This document shows, piece after piece, positions 38,801-48,984 of a DNA stretch of 64,000 bases. The notes beneath the pieces were generated by a model. It saw only the letters and a program-made list of their open reading frames with translations, had not been told where the DNA came from and did not search any database. Made by a program: the position numbers and the translations under genes. Positions within the stretch are counted from its first letter, which is position 1, and the number at the start of each line of letters is the position of its first letter. This stretch comes from Dasyornis broadbenti (Eukaryota; Chordata; Aves; Passeriformes; Dasyornithidae): positions 3,374,433-3,438,432 of the forward strand of contig VZRN01005010.1 of NCBI GenBank assembly GCA_013397935.1, read 5' to 3'.

Positions 38801-41800
38801 GAAAGCCCAGTGAATTCAAACAACCTGGTTTTCAAAAATACAGAAAAAACAAGCTCTGCTAGTTCCCAAGATTATGTTATCCTCAAAACTTTAATTTAAA
38901 AATCTCGCAAAACCAAACTGTACAAATAAGCAATTTATGTTTTCTCTGACTACCTCACACTAACCCAGTTATTGTTTCCTCAAGTATCCCACCATATCCA
39001 AGGTAACAGCACTCTCTTTGAATTCTGTTCCATTTGCCATGCAATAGCCACACTGCATTTTCCAAGTCGACACTTTGTATATTCACCATGGCATGTCTCA
39101 AATGATAACAGCCAGAGTTTTTTGATTGTTTTAACAGTTCTCAAAATCCCTTACTTACACCGTGAGACTAAGAATAAGGAACATGGGTAATTTAAATACA
39201 ATGAAGCAACTTGACTAACATCAAGCTTTGTAGCACAATTTTTGCAGCCATGCCAAGGTGAATAGAACACCGAGAGCAGAGGGAGATGAGCATTAGTGCT
39301 TAGCCCACATTAATGAGCGTCACCTCGGCAGAACACACACCTGATGATGCACCAGGCCAGCTCAAACCACACTGCACCGCTTGCGTCACACCACTTCCCC
39401 CACAGCACTTTGGCAGAAGTGGCTGCTCTAAACTTCCCTGCAAGAGTCCCACATCACCTGCTCCACTTAGTTCCATTCACACAGTGTTGGTTTTTAGACT
39501 GAAAAGGTATTTTAATTACTACCTATCACTAATGCAATGATGGATTTTCACATTTTGAAGTATAGTAATCTTACTTTAGCTCTTACCATACAGGTATAAT
39601 GATCATCAAAACTTCCCTTTTTTATTTATATGTAAACATTTTCTTATAAAGCTGCAGGAATAGCTTGGTGATCTTTATTTTGGTTCTTTACTTATTGTAG
39701 GGTTGCTGAAACCAAAATAATAGGCCTCATCTATTTTGGAATACAATTACAGTGTGACCTCCAAGCTGAAGGTCACAGAATTAACAGCTTCAGCTCGTGT
39801 CAAAGTTTTCACTCTCCCAGTCTATTGGTAGAAGACTGCTATCCATGAAATGTAACTGCTAAACAAAGTTGTGGTCGGCTTGCTTTTAATAGGCATTTGT
39901 TTCAAAATCACACAGACTAAATGAATCAAGTCAAATAAGCACCCACAAAGTGAGTATTTGCTAGGCAATCTCAATAAAATAATTGGACTTGTAACCACTG
40001 ATACAGCCACAGTTATTCCTCTAGGAATAATATTTTGCATAAGCACACATTATCTACAGCACAGTATATATTAAGACTAGATCACAGCACAGCCCAGATG
40101 TCTGGTGAAGGTAGACAGACAGTAAGAATATACTTTCAATGTCTTGAATCTAACTTTTTAGGAGAAAGTTCTAAATTACTAATATATACTTGAAGACAAA
40201 ACTACCAAGGTTTGTAAATGCAAGAAGATAATTTTGTGGCAAAAAAATCATGTACAATAGAAAGCTATGCATTTATCAAAAGTATTAAGGTACTTGTTCT
40301 TCACACCAAAAACATCACAAGAAAAAGAATTAACTGGTAACTATGTTGTCAAAAACTAAAAAACAACATATGAAAATAAACTGAGAAGCCCTTTAACAGC
40401 AAGTTATTTAAACACCTGATAGATACTAAGCTTTACTTCAATTAATCTAGACCCCTGCTTGGGTTCAGCCTCTCTGTTTTCCTTATATAGTCTCTGAATG
40501 CACCGTGTATTTCCTCTTGAATGTTGCCTTAGAGCAGACAAAAGCTTTTAATTCTAGCACCAGGAAGGACCTAGAGAAAGTGGCTTAGAAAAGTTTGAAA
40601 TCTCTATAATACAGCTTTCAAGTACTGTGCTGTTTTGAATTACATACAAAATCTATCTGGAAACAAGTTAATTAGCCTAATGAGTACCAATGTTGCTGAT
40701 TCCCTGTGCATTAGTCACTATGGAAATAAAACAGTATTCATGGAGCAGCAAGAAACAGCAAGAGCCACCACGGTGTGTGGTCACGCATGTCCTGTTTAGC
40801 TGAGCTGGCCAGAAGCCTGATAGGTGACGTCATTCAAAGGACAGGTTACACGGGAGTTCAGCCAGCTGACAAATACTAATTCAAAATTGTTTCAGACCAA
40901 GAATCCTGCCCAGATTCCTTATGGTTATGCCTATAATTAGAGCTATTAGAACTACTGCCTGTTAGAACTCATCTTTTCTAAATACAATCCCCAAAAAGAT
41001 CAAACTTGACAAACCTGATGTTTATAACCAGTAGAACTAATTACTGTGCAGCGATCGAGATTCATGTCTGAGAAAATTTCAGAGCTAAGATCCAAAGATA
41101 GCATCCACTATATGGTTAAGCCAAAAGATAAATTTTAAAGAATTTCTTTTTGACTGAGACAGAAACTAGTAGATAAGACAGATATAAACACGCTTTCTTA
41201 TGATGTATATATTGCATACACTTCATCTTTGCTTTTCTTAAAATCCTGCTTTTCAGAAATTATTATTAAAAAGTATATAAAATAGTGTTAGATCACATCA
41301 TTGCTACTTTAGTGCATTGAGAAGAGCTAGCAGTGAGAACACTGCATAGAAGGAAGAATAATTTTGAGATTAAAATCTTAATGAGCATTTCCCAAGTTGA
41401 AAACAGACTACCAGACATCCCATCACAAATAAAAATGCTTTGGAGGGAGACAAGAATAGGAAACTGTAAGTAGTTCTCAGCCCTCACAAGAGTCTCATTC
41501 AAGAATTATGATTTAAGGTAAATCACATCTGATTACAAAGAAGCTCAATGTCACCTTTTCAGATTGCCAACAGACTTTGCATTGTTTCATTAGGCACACA
41601 TTATAGCTCAAAGGAAAATTGTCAAATCACAAATCAAATGTCAAATCAGATTAGCAGGAACATTTATGTCCCACCAATTTAATTTTTGCTGTCCTAGGTT
41701 CAGAACAAACGAGAACTAACATTACTAATTTACTTATAATACATAAAAATACCTAAACTTAACTAAATATTTAAAAATAACTAACCTTATTTTTAAACTG

Positions 41801-44800
41801 ACCTATAAATCACTGTCACTGTAACAAACGCAGGAATAACTCCTTCCTGTGAAGATCTTTCCTCTTTGTAAAATTCAGAAAAATCTTTTCTGAGATCCAC
41901 AATACTGTATGCAGTTTACTATGTAACTCATATCAAACATTTTTTTCTGAAGTGTGTTTTTTTTCCCCCTGACAATTTTGGATTTCCAAACAACAAAGTG
42001 CAGGAATTCCGTTGCTGATGTTCATGAATAATTTACTCACATAAATTTATTCTCAAATGGCGAAAGCAACTACTTGCAACTCTTCATTTTCACCTCTTTT
42101 CCACTTTTGCTTAGTTCCACAGCTATTTCACGCAAGCTGTGCTATTGCAGAGAGCGGCTGAAGACAGCAGTGTGACTGCACAAAATGGTACAAGTGTCAT
42201 GTACCGCTAAGACACACATTACTTAAAGCTACCTGATAAATAAAAGTTCACGCCAGAGTTATTCTTTTGGGGGGAAAAAAATAAAATATCCAAGACACGC
42301 ATTATCTGCACATGAAACTACAGCCAGGTCACTAGTCAGGAACAAAGAATATTTCAGTCTTCTTAGATGATTACAATACTTCTTATTCTTACCTTTGGGT
42401 GGAGAATGGGCTTGTACACTTTAACAAAAAGCTGGGAATGAGGAGAAAACTTCATTGCACTGGACATATTTACATGTGTGCACACATTTCACTAGAAGTT
42501 AATTTATTTTGGATCAATCATTTAAGGTGACTGTTACCTTCCAGAAGAAAGATAGACCAGTCACCTACACCTTCCTCTAACCCAGCTCCAGAATCAAGGG
42601 TATTATTTTCTATACACAAACGATGACTTCCAATATGTGCTTAGTTTGTTTCACATTAAAAAAGGAATGCAATGTTCCATCAACAAGCTGAAGAATTAAT
42701 ACCCCAGTAATATTTTGTCTGCAATTAGGAGTTTTTTTCTTCAGGAAAATGAGCAAAGCAACTAAATATAATTATAGTAGACTCTTCAAGGAAGCTCTTG
42801 GTAGTAGAAAATGTATTGTTCCCCATTTTACACTACAATTCCGGCTTAAGCACAAATGGTAAGGGGAAGAGTTAAGCAATTGGTGTCTTGTCCTCTGCAA
42901 AGGTTACACTACTTCAAACTAACCCAACTCACGCTAGCACTGTCTGAAAACATTTAAGTCTCAGTGAAGTGATGAGAAGTGGCACCTTTAAAACAGTCTT
43001 CAGAGGTACATTTGATTTTAAACCTCATGCAAGTGAAGATTTTTTTGAGGATATTCTGATTTTGAGGACAGTAAAATTATTAAGGCTGTGAATACTGGAC
43101 CAATATTAAATAATTTCATTTAAAAACATTTATTTCCATGTTATCCTACGGAACTTTCAATAATTTCTTTTCCCGAGTGGCCATTATAAAGAAGTTTTTG
43201 ATATTTTTCCCAAATGAACTTGGCTTTCCCAACAGCTGTGTTTCAACAGACTTGCAAATGCCTGTTCAGCTTCTGAAGCACATAAGCGCTACATTCTGAA
43301 AGCAGTTTTTTTTCCTGTGAGCAGAACTAATGAAGCCTGACTGCCTATGGGTTTGCATCCAAGTCCCTCTGGTGACATTGTGATCCAGTTCCTCCCAGGT
43401 TCATCCATGCCTCTCAGGACTGTTTCCCCCAGGACTTTTGCTCCCTACCTTGCCGCCAGTGGCCAGAGCCCCTGTACTTCTCTTCCCAGCACTGCTTAAA
43501 CTACAGTGCCTTAACATTTTGCAATGTTCCCCTTTCTTCCCACCTCCTCCAAACGCAGGGACCAGGGAACAGATAACAGAGGCTCCAAGTGCCATGAGAC
43601 GTTCAACATATATGTGTTGACTAAAAGAATGAGAGGCCAAAGACCACACAAATCTGCTGGAGCTCACGCAGCAGCCTTGAGCTCAGAAAAGGTGATAAAC
43701 CCACTCTCTTTTTTCTCCCTGCTCTCAGTTTTAAATACAATCCATAAGAATGTTGTTATTCTCCAAACTACCTAAAATTCAGCTTTTAAACTGTTTCCCT
43801 AGTTCTGGGAAATGGAATGGACAAATATAGAGTGTATAAACTTCTGTCTACCAAATCTTAATTCTAAGACAATTATGTTGTGTGCACAAGGACTGCTTTT
43901 CATATGAGACAAAAACCTGCCATACCTGGGTGCTAATTTGTTCTTTGTAAAGATAACCTCTACCCATAAGTAGGGAATTACACAGTTTATGAACATATAA
44001 ATGCGAAACAATTTGTGTTACTACATTAGCAATAAAATGATAGTTACAAGTGGCAGAGAGACTTTCCACCTACGTTTTGTCAGAGTTGGCAAAAGATAGT
44101 CTTTAATGGGAGCGTTTGAGCTGAAGTATCCACTTTCTAAAGACCAAAATGTAGTAAAAAAATCCAAAATTGTTGATTAAAAAACCAAGAATGTACATTC
44201 GAATGTAGAGATTTCTATATTCTAAAAGAGAAGATAGTGAAAACATTTGTGGAGTTGAGGACAGATAAAGATAGTCTGAACCAAAAATATGTGCAACTGT
44301 TGCACAAAACCAAGACAAACACTTTGAACTGCCACTTATCTCATTTTAACTACAGGTGCAAAATCACAACTTTCATGTTAAGGTCATCTTTAAATATAGC
44401 TCTGATCAAAAAATATTCCACACAAAAAGCCATGTTGACATTTACTTGTTTAAACTGCAGTCTAAAACTTGCAGCATTACTTAATTGTTATTCTTAGTGT
44501 AAAGCAAATTATCTCAGTTGTACTTTTTTGTTCCAGAAGGAACCTTCATCTACTCCATGTTCTGATTAGGCCAATGACTATCACGCAGCTCTGAGAGAAA
44601 TGTTCATTCCATGGAAGAACTGCAAAACATATTCTGAAGTCATCTGAACTTCAAAATAAAAAAAAACCAAAACCAAACCAGCAGTGATACCAGGACATTC
44701 TGTACTGCACTTCTCCTATGCCTTTTGGACTATTGCTTAGATTTTAGGCTGATTTGTAGCCTGCATTTAGTTAGTTTCAGTCTCCAGGTCTTGGACATTT

Positions 44801-46048
44801 TGGTCACAAGAAGCTAAAAAAAGCTTTCTTACTCCAAGGGATGTTTCTGTCACCTGCTTTCCATGTGAATGCTTTAGAGCACTATGTTTAAACAGGTATT
44901 ATTCTACTGGTACATCAGAGTTACTAAGTACGCATAAAGATAACACCTAGGCAACCTAAATATTTGTTAGAGGTACTTACAGTAACTACGTTTGCCTTGA
45001 AACTCATCTTTAGCTTCAAAGGGGTTGGTTTTGCTGCTTTATAAACTGAGTTACACAGCTCGCATAACTTGCAAGAGAACATACATTGAGGAGGATATTG
45101 TTCTGTATATCCTGTGGTATTCCATCTAATCATTTTTATCAGAACATTCTTTGGATGAAGCATGTGTAAGAAGAATACTATCATTCTTTTAACATGAAGT
45201 GACAGAATTTCAGACAAAAATAGTGGTGCTGAAATTCCATTTTTGTAGTTCCCAAGATGCAAAAAACTTTTAATGAGGCTTTTTGCCCCAAAACCTCACT
45301 TTCTATCAGTCAGGTGTTGAAATTATACATGGACTAAACTTTATATGTGGAATCAGTTCCAAACAGAAGACTGTAATCAGTTTTTTAACTCTTTCAAAAG
45401 TTCTGCCATTAGATTGTTCTCAAGCATATGCTACCCCAAATGAGTCTAAAGTTGTTTTCCGCATGTCGCAGCTTACAAAGCTCGAGGGAATTATAAAAAC
45501 CATTTAAAAAAAAAGGGGGGGGGCAGGTTTTCCTCTCCAATGGAAATCTAGAGCAATAACCACTACTCCACACGGGCTCCCAGGGAACACCACAACATCT
45601 TCCCAGCCAGATCCGCAAGGCTGGGGAACCGAGGATGACTTGTTCAGCCGGAGCACGGACAGCTACGGGGTACAGCTGCCTCCCAGCACCCTCTTTCCAG
45701 GCGAGCCAATGCCATGGGCACGCCCTCGGAGCTGACACAGCGCGGGCAGATCCCAGCGCTGGATGCCCCCAGACGCGGCTCTAGCCTGGCACGGACCCCT
45801 AAGGGACGGACACCGCAACCCCCCGGCCCCGCTCCTTCCCCCGCCGTCCGGGGCAGCGGCGGCAGGGCTCACCTGCCGAGCTCCCGGCCGGGGCTGAGGC
45901 TGTACCGCTCCTGGAAGGGCTCCGTGCGGATGGGCGTGTTGATCTCCGCCAGCAGTCCGCCCCGCCGCCGGGATCGCCCGGCTGCGGGCTGGGGTGGCGG
46001 CCGGTCACCGCGGGAGCGACCGGGTGGCGGCTTCTCCTCGGGGCTCAT
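23478..46048 (-). CDS. STK17A: STK17A (DRAK1), DAPK-family serine/threonine kinase, complete seven-exon coding region
   Basis: STK17A is a mainly nuclear kinase of the death-associated protein kinase family, linked to apoptosis and ROS responses. Seven exons join in phase into 1,224 bases (407 residues; human 414). Features in order: Pro/Arg-rich N terminus (1-40); glycine loop GRELGRGKFAVV (about 54-65); ATP-binding Lys80 in AAKFMRKRRKG; probable alpha-C Glu98; hinge VLEYAAGGE; catalytic loop HLDLKPQN with Asp176 and Asn181; DFG Asp197; APE at 221-223; WSIGVLAYVMLTGISPF; HPWL near the end of the kinase domain; then a tail ending QEIPGEFIY. HLD instead of HRD is normal for DAPK/DRAK kinases. 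All catalytic residues are present, so it should be active. The tail and the COA1 neighbour distinguish it from STK17B. The start MSPEEKPPPG has G at -3 and corresponds to the human start region. Confidence 0.97.
23812..24602 (-). other. STK17A intron 6
   Basis: GT-AG intron (donor GTAAGT, acceptor CTCTGCAG on the - strand). Nothing else is recognised in it. Confidence 0.9.
24603..24782 (-). CDS. STK17A: STK17A exon 6: kinase C-lobe
   Basis: Encodes residues 238-296, from SIGVLAYVMLTGISPFLG through ETFLNISQMNVSY to DFIKTLLVKKP. This covers helices F to H of the kinase fold. The acceptor is AATTTAG, the donor is GA|GTAAG, and both end codons are split and rejoin as Trp237 and Glu297. Confidence 0.96.
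24783..24920 (-). other. STK17A intron 5
   Basis: A 138-base intron, the shortest in the gene, with a CAAA-type microsatellite on the + strand. Confidence 0.92.
24842..24872. repeat. CAAA microsatellite inside STK17A intron 5
   Basis: AGCAAGCAAACAAACAAAC-type repeat running into an A-run. It supplies the pyrimidine-rich (TTTG) stretch on the transcribed strand. Confidence 0.85.
24921..24969 (-). CDS. STK17A: STK17A exon 5: APE motif exon
   Basis: A 49-base exon encoding PEILSYDPISTATDM, with Ala221 and Trp237 split at its two ends. It completes the APE motif that closes the activation segment. It is too short for an ORF scan but is fixed by the phase and sequence of its neighbours. Confidence 0.95.
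24970..25677 (-). other. STK17A intron 4
   Basis: Donor GTAAG, acceptor CCCGTATAG. It contains an 18-base A-run near 25,352. No gene is seen. Confidence 0.9.
25678..25804 (-). CDS. STK17A: STK17A exon 4: DFG and activation segment
   Basis: Encodes residues 179-220: PQNILLTSKSPLGDIKIVDF, then GLSRIMKSSEELREIMGTPEYV. It holds the Asn of the catalytic loop and the DFG magnesium-binding Asp197. The acceptor is TTTTTCAG and the donor GTAAG. Confidence 0.97.
25805..31075 (-). other. STK17A intron 3
   Basis: A 5.3-kb AT-rich intron. No CR1 copy, tRNA or credible second gene is seen on either strand. Small open frames in it have no recognisable product. Confidence 0.85.
31076..31220 (-). CDS. STK17A: STK17A exon 3: hinge to catalytic loop
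   Basis: Encodes residues 131-178, AAGGEIFDQCVAEREEAF to FLHRNNVVHLDLK, ending exactly before donor GTAAG. It contains catalytic Asp176. The first base completes Tyr130. Confidence 0.97.
32524..32564. repeat. A-rich simple repeat with AAAAC units
   Basis: A 13-base A-run is followed by CCCG and then repeated CAAAA units. It is simple sequence in an intron with no clear retrotransposon attached. Confidence 0.85.
35805..35824. repeat. Perfect 20-bp palindrome
   Basis: GGCCATTAATATTAATGGCC equals its own reverse complement with no spacer. It embeds two TAAT homeodomain-type cores. It sits in STK17A intron 2. Confidence 0.95.
38375..38587 (-). CDS. STK17A: STK17A exon 2: kinase N-lobe
   Basis: Encodes residues 60-129: GKFAVVKKCIQKDTEREFAA, the ATP-binding lysine, [20 protein letters not shown], then VINLHEVYETATEMILVLE. 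It includes most of the glycine loop, the VAIK-equivalent lysine and helix C. The acceptor is TTTAATTTCAG and the donor GTAAG. Confidence 0.97.
38588..45872 (-). other. STK17A intron 1
   Basis: A 7.3-kb first intron, AT-rich and free of recognised mobile elements. A perfect CRE palindrome at 40,825 lies in a locally less AT-rich patch of about 100 bases. Poly-A and poly-G runs at about 45,506-45,523 precede the CpG-rich first exon. Confidence 0.85.
40825..40832. promoter_or_regulatory. Full CRE palindrome TGACGTCA (candidate CREB/ATF site)
   Basis: A perfect eight-base palindromic cAMP-response element in STK17A intron 1. Its CpG survives in AT-rich surroundings, where methylation usually erodes such sites. 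Function is inferred from the motif only. Confidence 0.4.
45873..46048 (-). CDS. STK17A: STK17A exon 1: start codon, Pro/Arg-rich N terminus
   Basis: Reads MSPEEKPPPGRSRGDRPPPQ, then an Arg-rich stretch, GGLLAEINTPIRTEPFQERY and SLSPGRELG. It ends AG|GTGAGC, and the split Arg59 joins exon 2 inside the glycine loop. The ATG context is GCGCCATGA. No in-frame stop separates this ATG from the assembly gap upstream. Confidence 0.93.
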
Positions 46049-46080
46049 GGCGCGGGGCTTCTCCCTGGGCAGGCGGACGG

Positions 46081-46111
46081 CTTCTTCTTCTTCTTCTTCT
46101 CCTCCTCCTCC
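46081..46111. repeat. CTT/CTC triplet repeat in STK17A 5' leader
   Basis: Six CTT units pass into CTC units on the + strand, so the transcript carries a GAG/GAA purine tract about 30 bases before the start codon. It would encode a poly-Glu run if translated in the upstream open frame. Confidence 0.9.
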
Positions 46112-46213
46112 CTTCCCCTCTCGCTCCCGGTGTCCCTGTCCGCCCTGGCCCGCGCTCCCTCCGGGCGCTGCCGCTGCCGCGGGCTCGCGGAGGCTGCGGG
46201 CAGCACGCGCCGG

Positions 46214-46567
46214 NNNNNNNNNNNNNNNNNNNNNNNNNNNNNNNNNNNNNNNNNNNNNNNNNNNNNNNNNNNNNNNNNNNNNNNNNNNNNNNNNNNNNNN
46301 NNNNNNNNNNNNNNNNNNNNNNNNNNNNNNNNNNNNNNNNNNNNNNNNNNNNNNNNNNNNNNNNNNNNNNNNNNNNNNNNNNNNNNNNNNNNNNNNNNNN
46401 NNNNNNNNNNNNNNNNNNNNNNNNNNNNNNNNNNNNNNNNNNNNNNNNNNNNNNNNNNNNNNNNNNNNNNNNNNNNNNNNNNNNNNNNNNNNNNNNNNNN
46501 NNNNNNNNNNNNNNNNNNNNNNNNNNNNNNNNNNNNNNNNNNNNNNNNNNNNNNNNNNNNNNNNNNN
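46214..46567. other. Assembly gap of 354 N
   Basis: A run of N inside the GC-rich island, typical of sequencing drop-out in avian GC-rich first exons. It hides the STK17A transcription start region. Open frames spanning it are meaningless. Confidence 0.99.
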
Positions 46568-46729
46568 CAGCGCCACCTTGCGGAGGAGCGGCGGTTCAAT
46601 GTCGCTGCTTCGTCTCAACGAGGTTTAAATAAAGCCCCGTAAAGCCGAGGTGGTGTCTGAGAAGAGACTGGTCTGCCTCCCTTCGTAGTTTGGATATCTT
46701 CGTATCACTGCAGGTGGAAGATCCTCCCA

Positions 46730-47239
46730 CTGTATTCGGCCCATCTGGAGTGCCGTGTCCAGTTCTGGGCTCCTCAGTACAAGAGAGATGAGGAGCTACT
46801 GGAGTGGGTCCAGCGGAGGGTGACAAAGATGATCAGGGGTCCAGAATACCTCTCTTATGAGGAAAGATTCCAGGAACTGGGTCTGTTTAATCAGAGAGGA
46901 GAAGACAGAGAGGGGATCTAATCAATACATATAATACGACAGAGGTGAGTGTCAAGAGGATGGTGCCAGACTCTTCTCAGTGGTGCCCAGTGACAGGATG
47001 AGGAGCAATGGCCATAAATTGAAACTCATGAAGTTCCGCCTCAGCTTGAGGAAGAACTTCTTTACATTGAGGGTGGCAGAGAACTGGAACAGGCTGTCCA
47101 GGAAAGTTGTGGAGTCTCCTTCTCTGGAGACATTCAAAACCAACCTGGATGCATTCCTATGTAACCTGCCGTAGCTGAGTCTGCCTTGGTGATCTGCAGA
47201 GGTCCCTTCCAACCCTAAGGATTCTGTGAGTTTGTGATC
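46730..47239 (+). mobile_element. CR1 retrotransposon, sense on + strand, 5'-truncated
   Basis: The + strand reads through the C-terminal CR1 ORF2 remnant, with phrases such as VQFWAPQYKRDE (in broken frame), VPSDRMRSNGHKLK, KNFFTLRVAENWNRL and VVESPSLETFKTNLDAFL. It then has the CAGAGGTCCCTTCCAACCC 3' UTR block and an ATTCTGTGAGTTTGTGAT tail. Frames are broken, so it is inactive. It lies about 160 bases beyond the gap in the STK17A promoter region. Confidence 0.9.
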
Positions 47240-47970
47240 CCCCAGCCCAGGACCTCACTCTCTGAGCACTCAGGTGTGCCCCAAGGGGTAGCAGGGAGGG
47301 AGCGTGAAGCCTGCAGCAAGGCTGCAGGAGATGGAGGGCATGGCCATGTGGGGCACCTGGGCTTGGGACACTGAGAAGCGAGGCTGACAGAGGGCGAGGA
47401 GGAAAGGGGCAGCAGCTGCTCTGCATAGAGCAAGGGCACCTGGGCCCACCTGATGAAGCCTTAGCCCCTGTGGTATCTTAGGCACAAGCCTCAGTTAAGC
47501 CTTTCCCACAGCCAGGGCATGCGTAGTGCTTCTCCGTGCGTGCCTGAGATCCAGGTGTCTCTGTGAGGCGTGCAGGAATCGCCTCCTAGTCATCTGTTTG
47601 TGCAGGCTGGTGGGAATTGCCTCATGGATTTGGCATGAGCCTAACTGGAAAAGGCTTGAGAAAAGCATGTGCTCACTTCTCAAGCCTTCACTGTCTGGAT
47701 TACCTAATGTATGTGTTAAGAGACCTGTTCCACGTGGCTGTCATTTATCAAGGCAGTTCTGTGGCATTTGTCTCTGTTAAGGGCATGGAATCTTCTGCCA
47801 ACATCCAAAGCATGGAGGAGGAAAGACAAGTGAGGAAACAGGCCAATACACAGGAAAGGATTCAGCCCAAACCTGGGTCATTGATCAGGGATGGGAATAC
47901 AATTGCTGACAAGGCATTTTGCTGTAATTTCCTCATTCACTTACTGCCAAATCTGATTTGTAGAAAAAAG
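47240..47970. other. Intergenic stretch between two CR1 copies
   Basis: GC-moderate unique sequence. Open frames of up to 118 codons have no recognisable product. No gene is called. Confidence 0.6.
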
Positions 47971-48425
47971 TAGAATCATAGAATCATAGAATGGTTTGGA
48001 TTGGAAGGGAACTTAAAGATCATCTAGTTCCAACCCCTGACATGGGCAGGGATACCTCCCACTAGACCAGGTTGCTCAGAGCCCCATCCAACCTGGCCTT
48101 GAGCGCTGCCAGGGATGGGGGATCCACAACTTGTCTGGGCAACAACCTATTCTGGTGTCTCACCACCCTCAGAGTAAAGAATTTATTTGTAATATCTTAT
48201 ATAAACCTACTTTTCAATTTAAAACTATTCCCCTTTGTCCTGTCACTGTCACTACATGCCTTTGTGAAAACTCTCTCTTGATCATTCTTGTGGGGTCCCT
48301 CCAGGTACTGGAAGGGTGCAATTATGTCACCCTGAAGCCTTTTGTTTTTCAGCTTGAACTATCCCAATTCTCTTAGCCTTTCTTCATAAGAGAGGTGGTC
48401 CATCCTTCTAATCATCTATAGTTTA
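47971..48425 (-). mobile_element. CR1 retrotransposon 3' fragment with intact tail
   Basis: The + strand starts with repeated ATAGAATC units, the CR1 3' tail in antisense. It continues with AAGATCATCTAGTTCCAACCCC, the CATGGGCAGGGATACCTCCCAC block, the CCAACCTGGCCTTGAGCGC block and CCTTTGTCCTGTCACT. It is 5'-truncated on the - strand. The preserved tail marks the insertion's 3' end. Confidence 0.93.
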
Positions 48426-48984
48426 GGAATAAATTCTAGAACCAGTGTATCAAGTAAGAGAGAGTTAAAGACATTTGGTATCAATGTGTTTTCCACTCAA
48501 AATGTGATGAAAGTTGTAGCAGAGGCAGGATATTACTGCTGAACAATAAAATCTGGATTAAAGAGAGATTATATAATTGTTACATCTGAAAGTACGTATC
48601 AGTGGGGTTTACTACAGAGAAGAGGTTTTTGTCTGACAAATACATTGGATCTTAAAGGTATGTTAATCCTAAACAATGGTTTTGGATACCTAATTCTTGT
48701 GACATTTTCTACTTCTTTACTTACTTTCACAATCACATTTTTCTAGGGGAACCCTGCTAAAAAATTATAAAAATCAGTGTAATTACTGATTCTGAAATAT
48801 GAACAGACCTTCCTCAGAGTACTTTAGGATATTTAAGGTTCCCTGGCTGTATTTTAAAATAAGTTATACGTTTTAGATCCTTAAATGCCTTTTAAAATCT
48901 AGCAATGGGTTCTGTTTGGCTTAGGAAGACAAATTTAATACATTTTTAAAAAGAATTATCCACAGAATACAAATAGTCCTACTA
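48426..48984. other. AT-rich spacer between CR1 copies
   Basis: No exon, RNA or repeat is recognised. Confidence 0.6.

Larger units (their letters stand above)
45700..46640. promoter_or_regulatory. CpG island covering STK17A promoter and first exon
   Basis: Sequence from about 45,700 to the assembly gap, and again just after it, is very GC- and CpG-rich, in sharp contrast to the AT-rich introns. It contains STK17A exon 1 and its visible 5' UTR. The transcription start is probably within or beside the gap. No TATA box can be assigned. Confidence 0.8.

Noticed and set aside
46627..46632. AATAAA on the + strand beside the CpG island as a gene end
   Set aside because: No coding sequence leads into it. 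The left side is the antisense of the STK17A promoter, so it is probably coincidental.
45714..46642. Long frames of 170-304 codons across the N run
   Set aside because: They are created by translating the assembly gap. Only the part encoding STK17A exon 1 is real.
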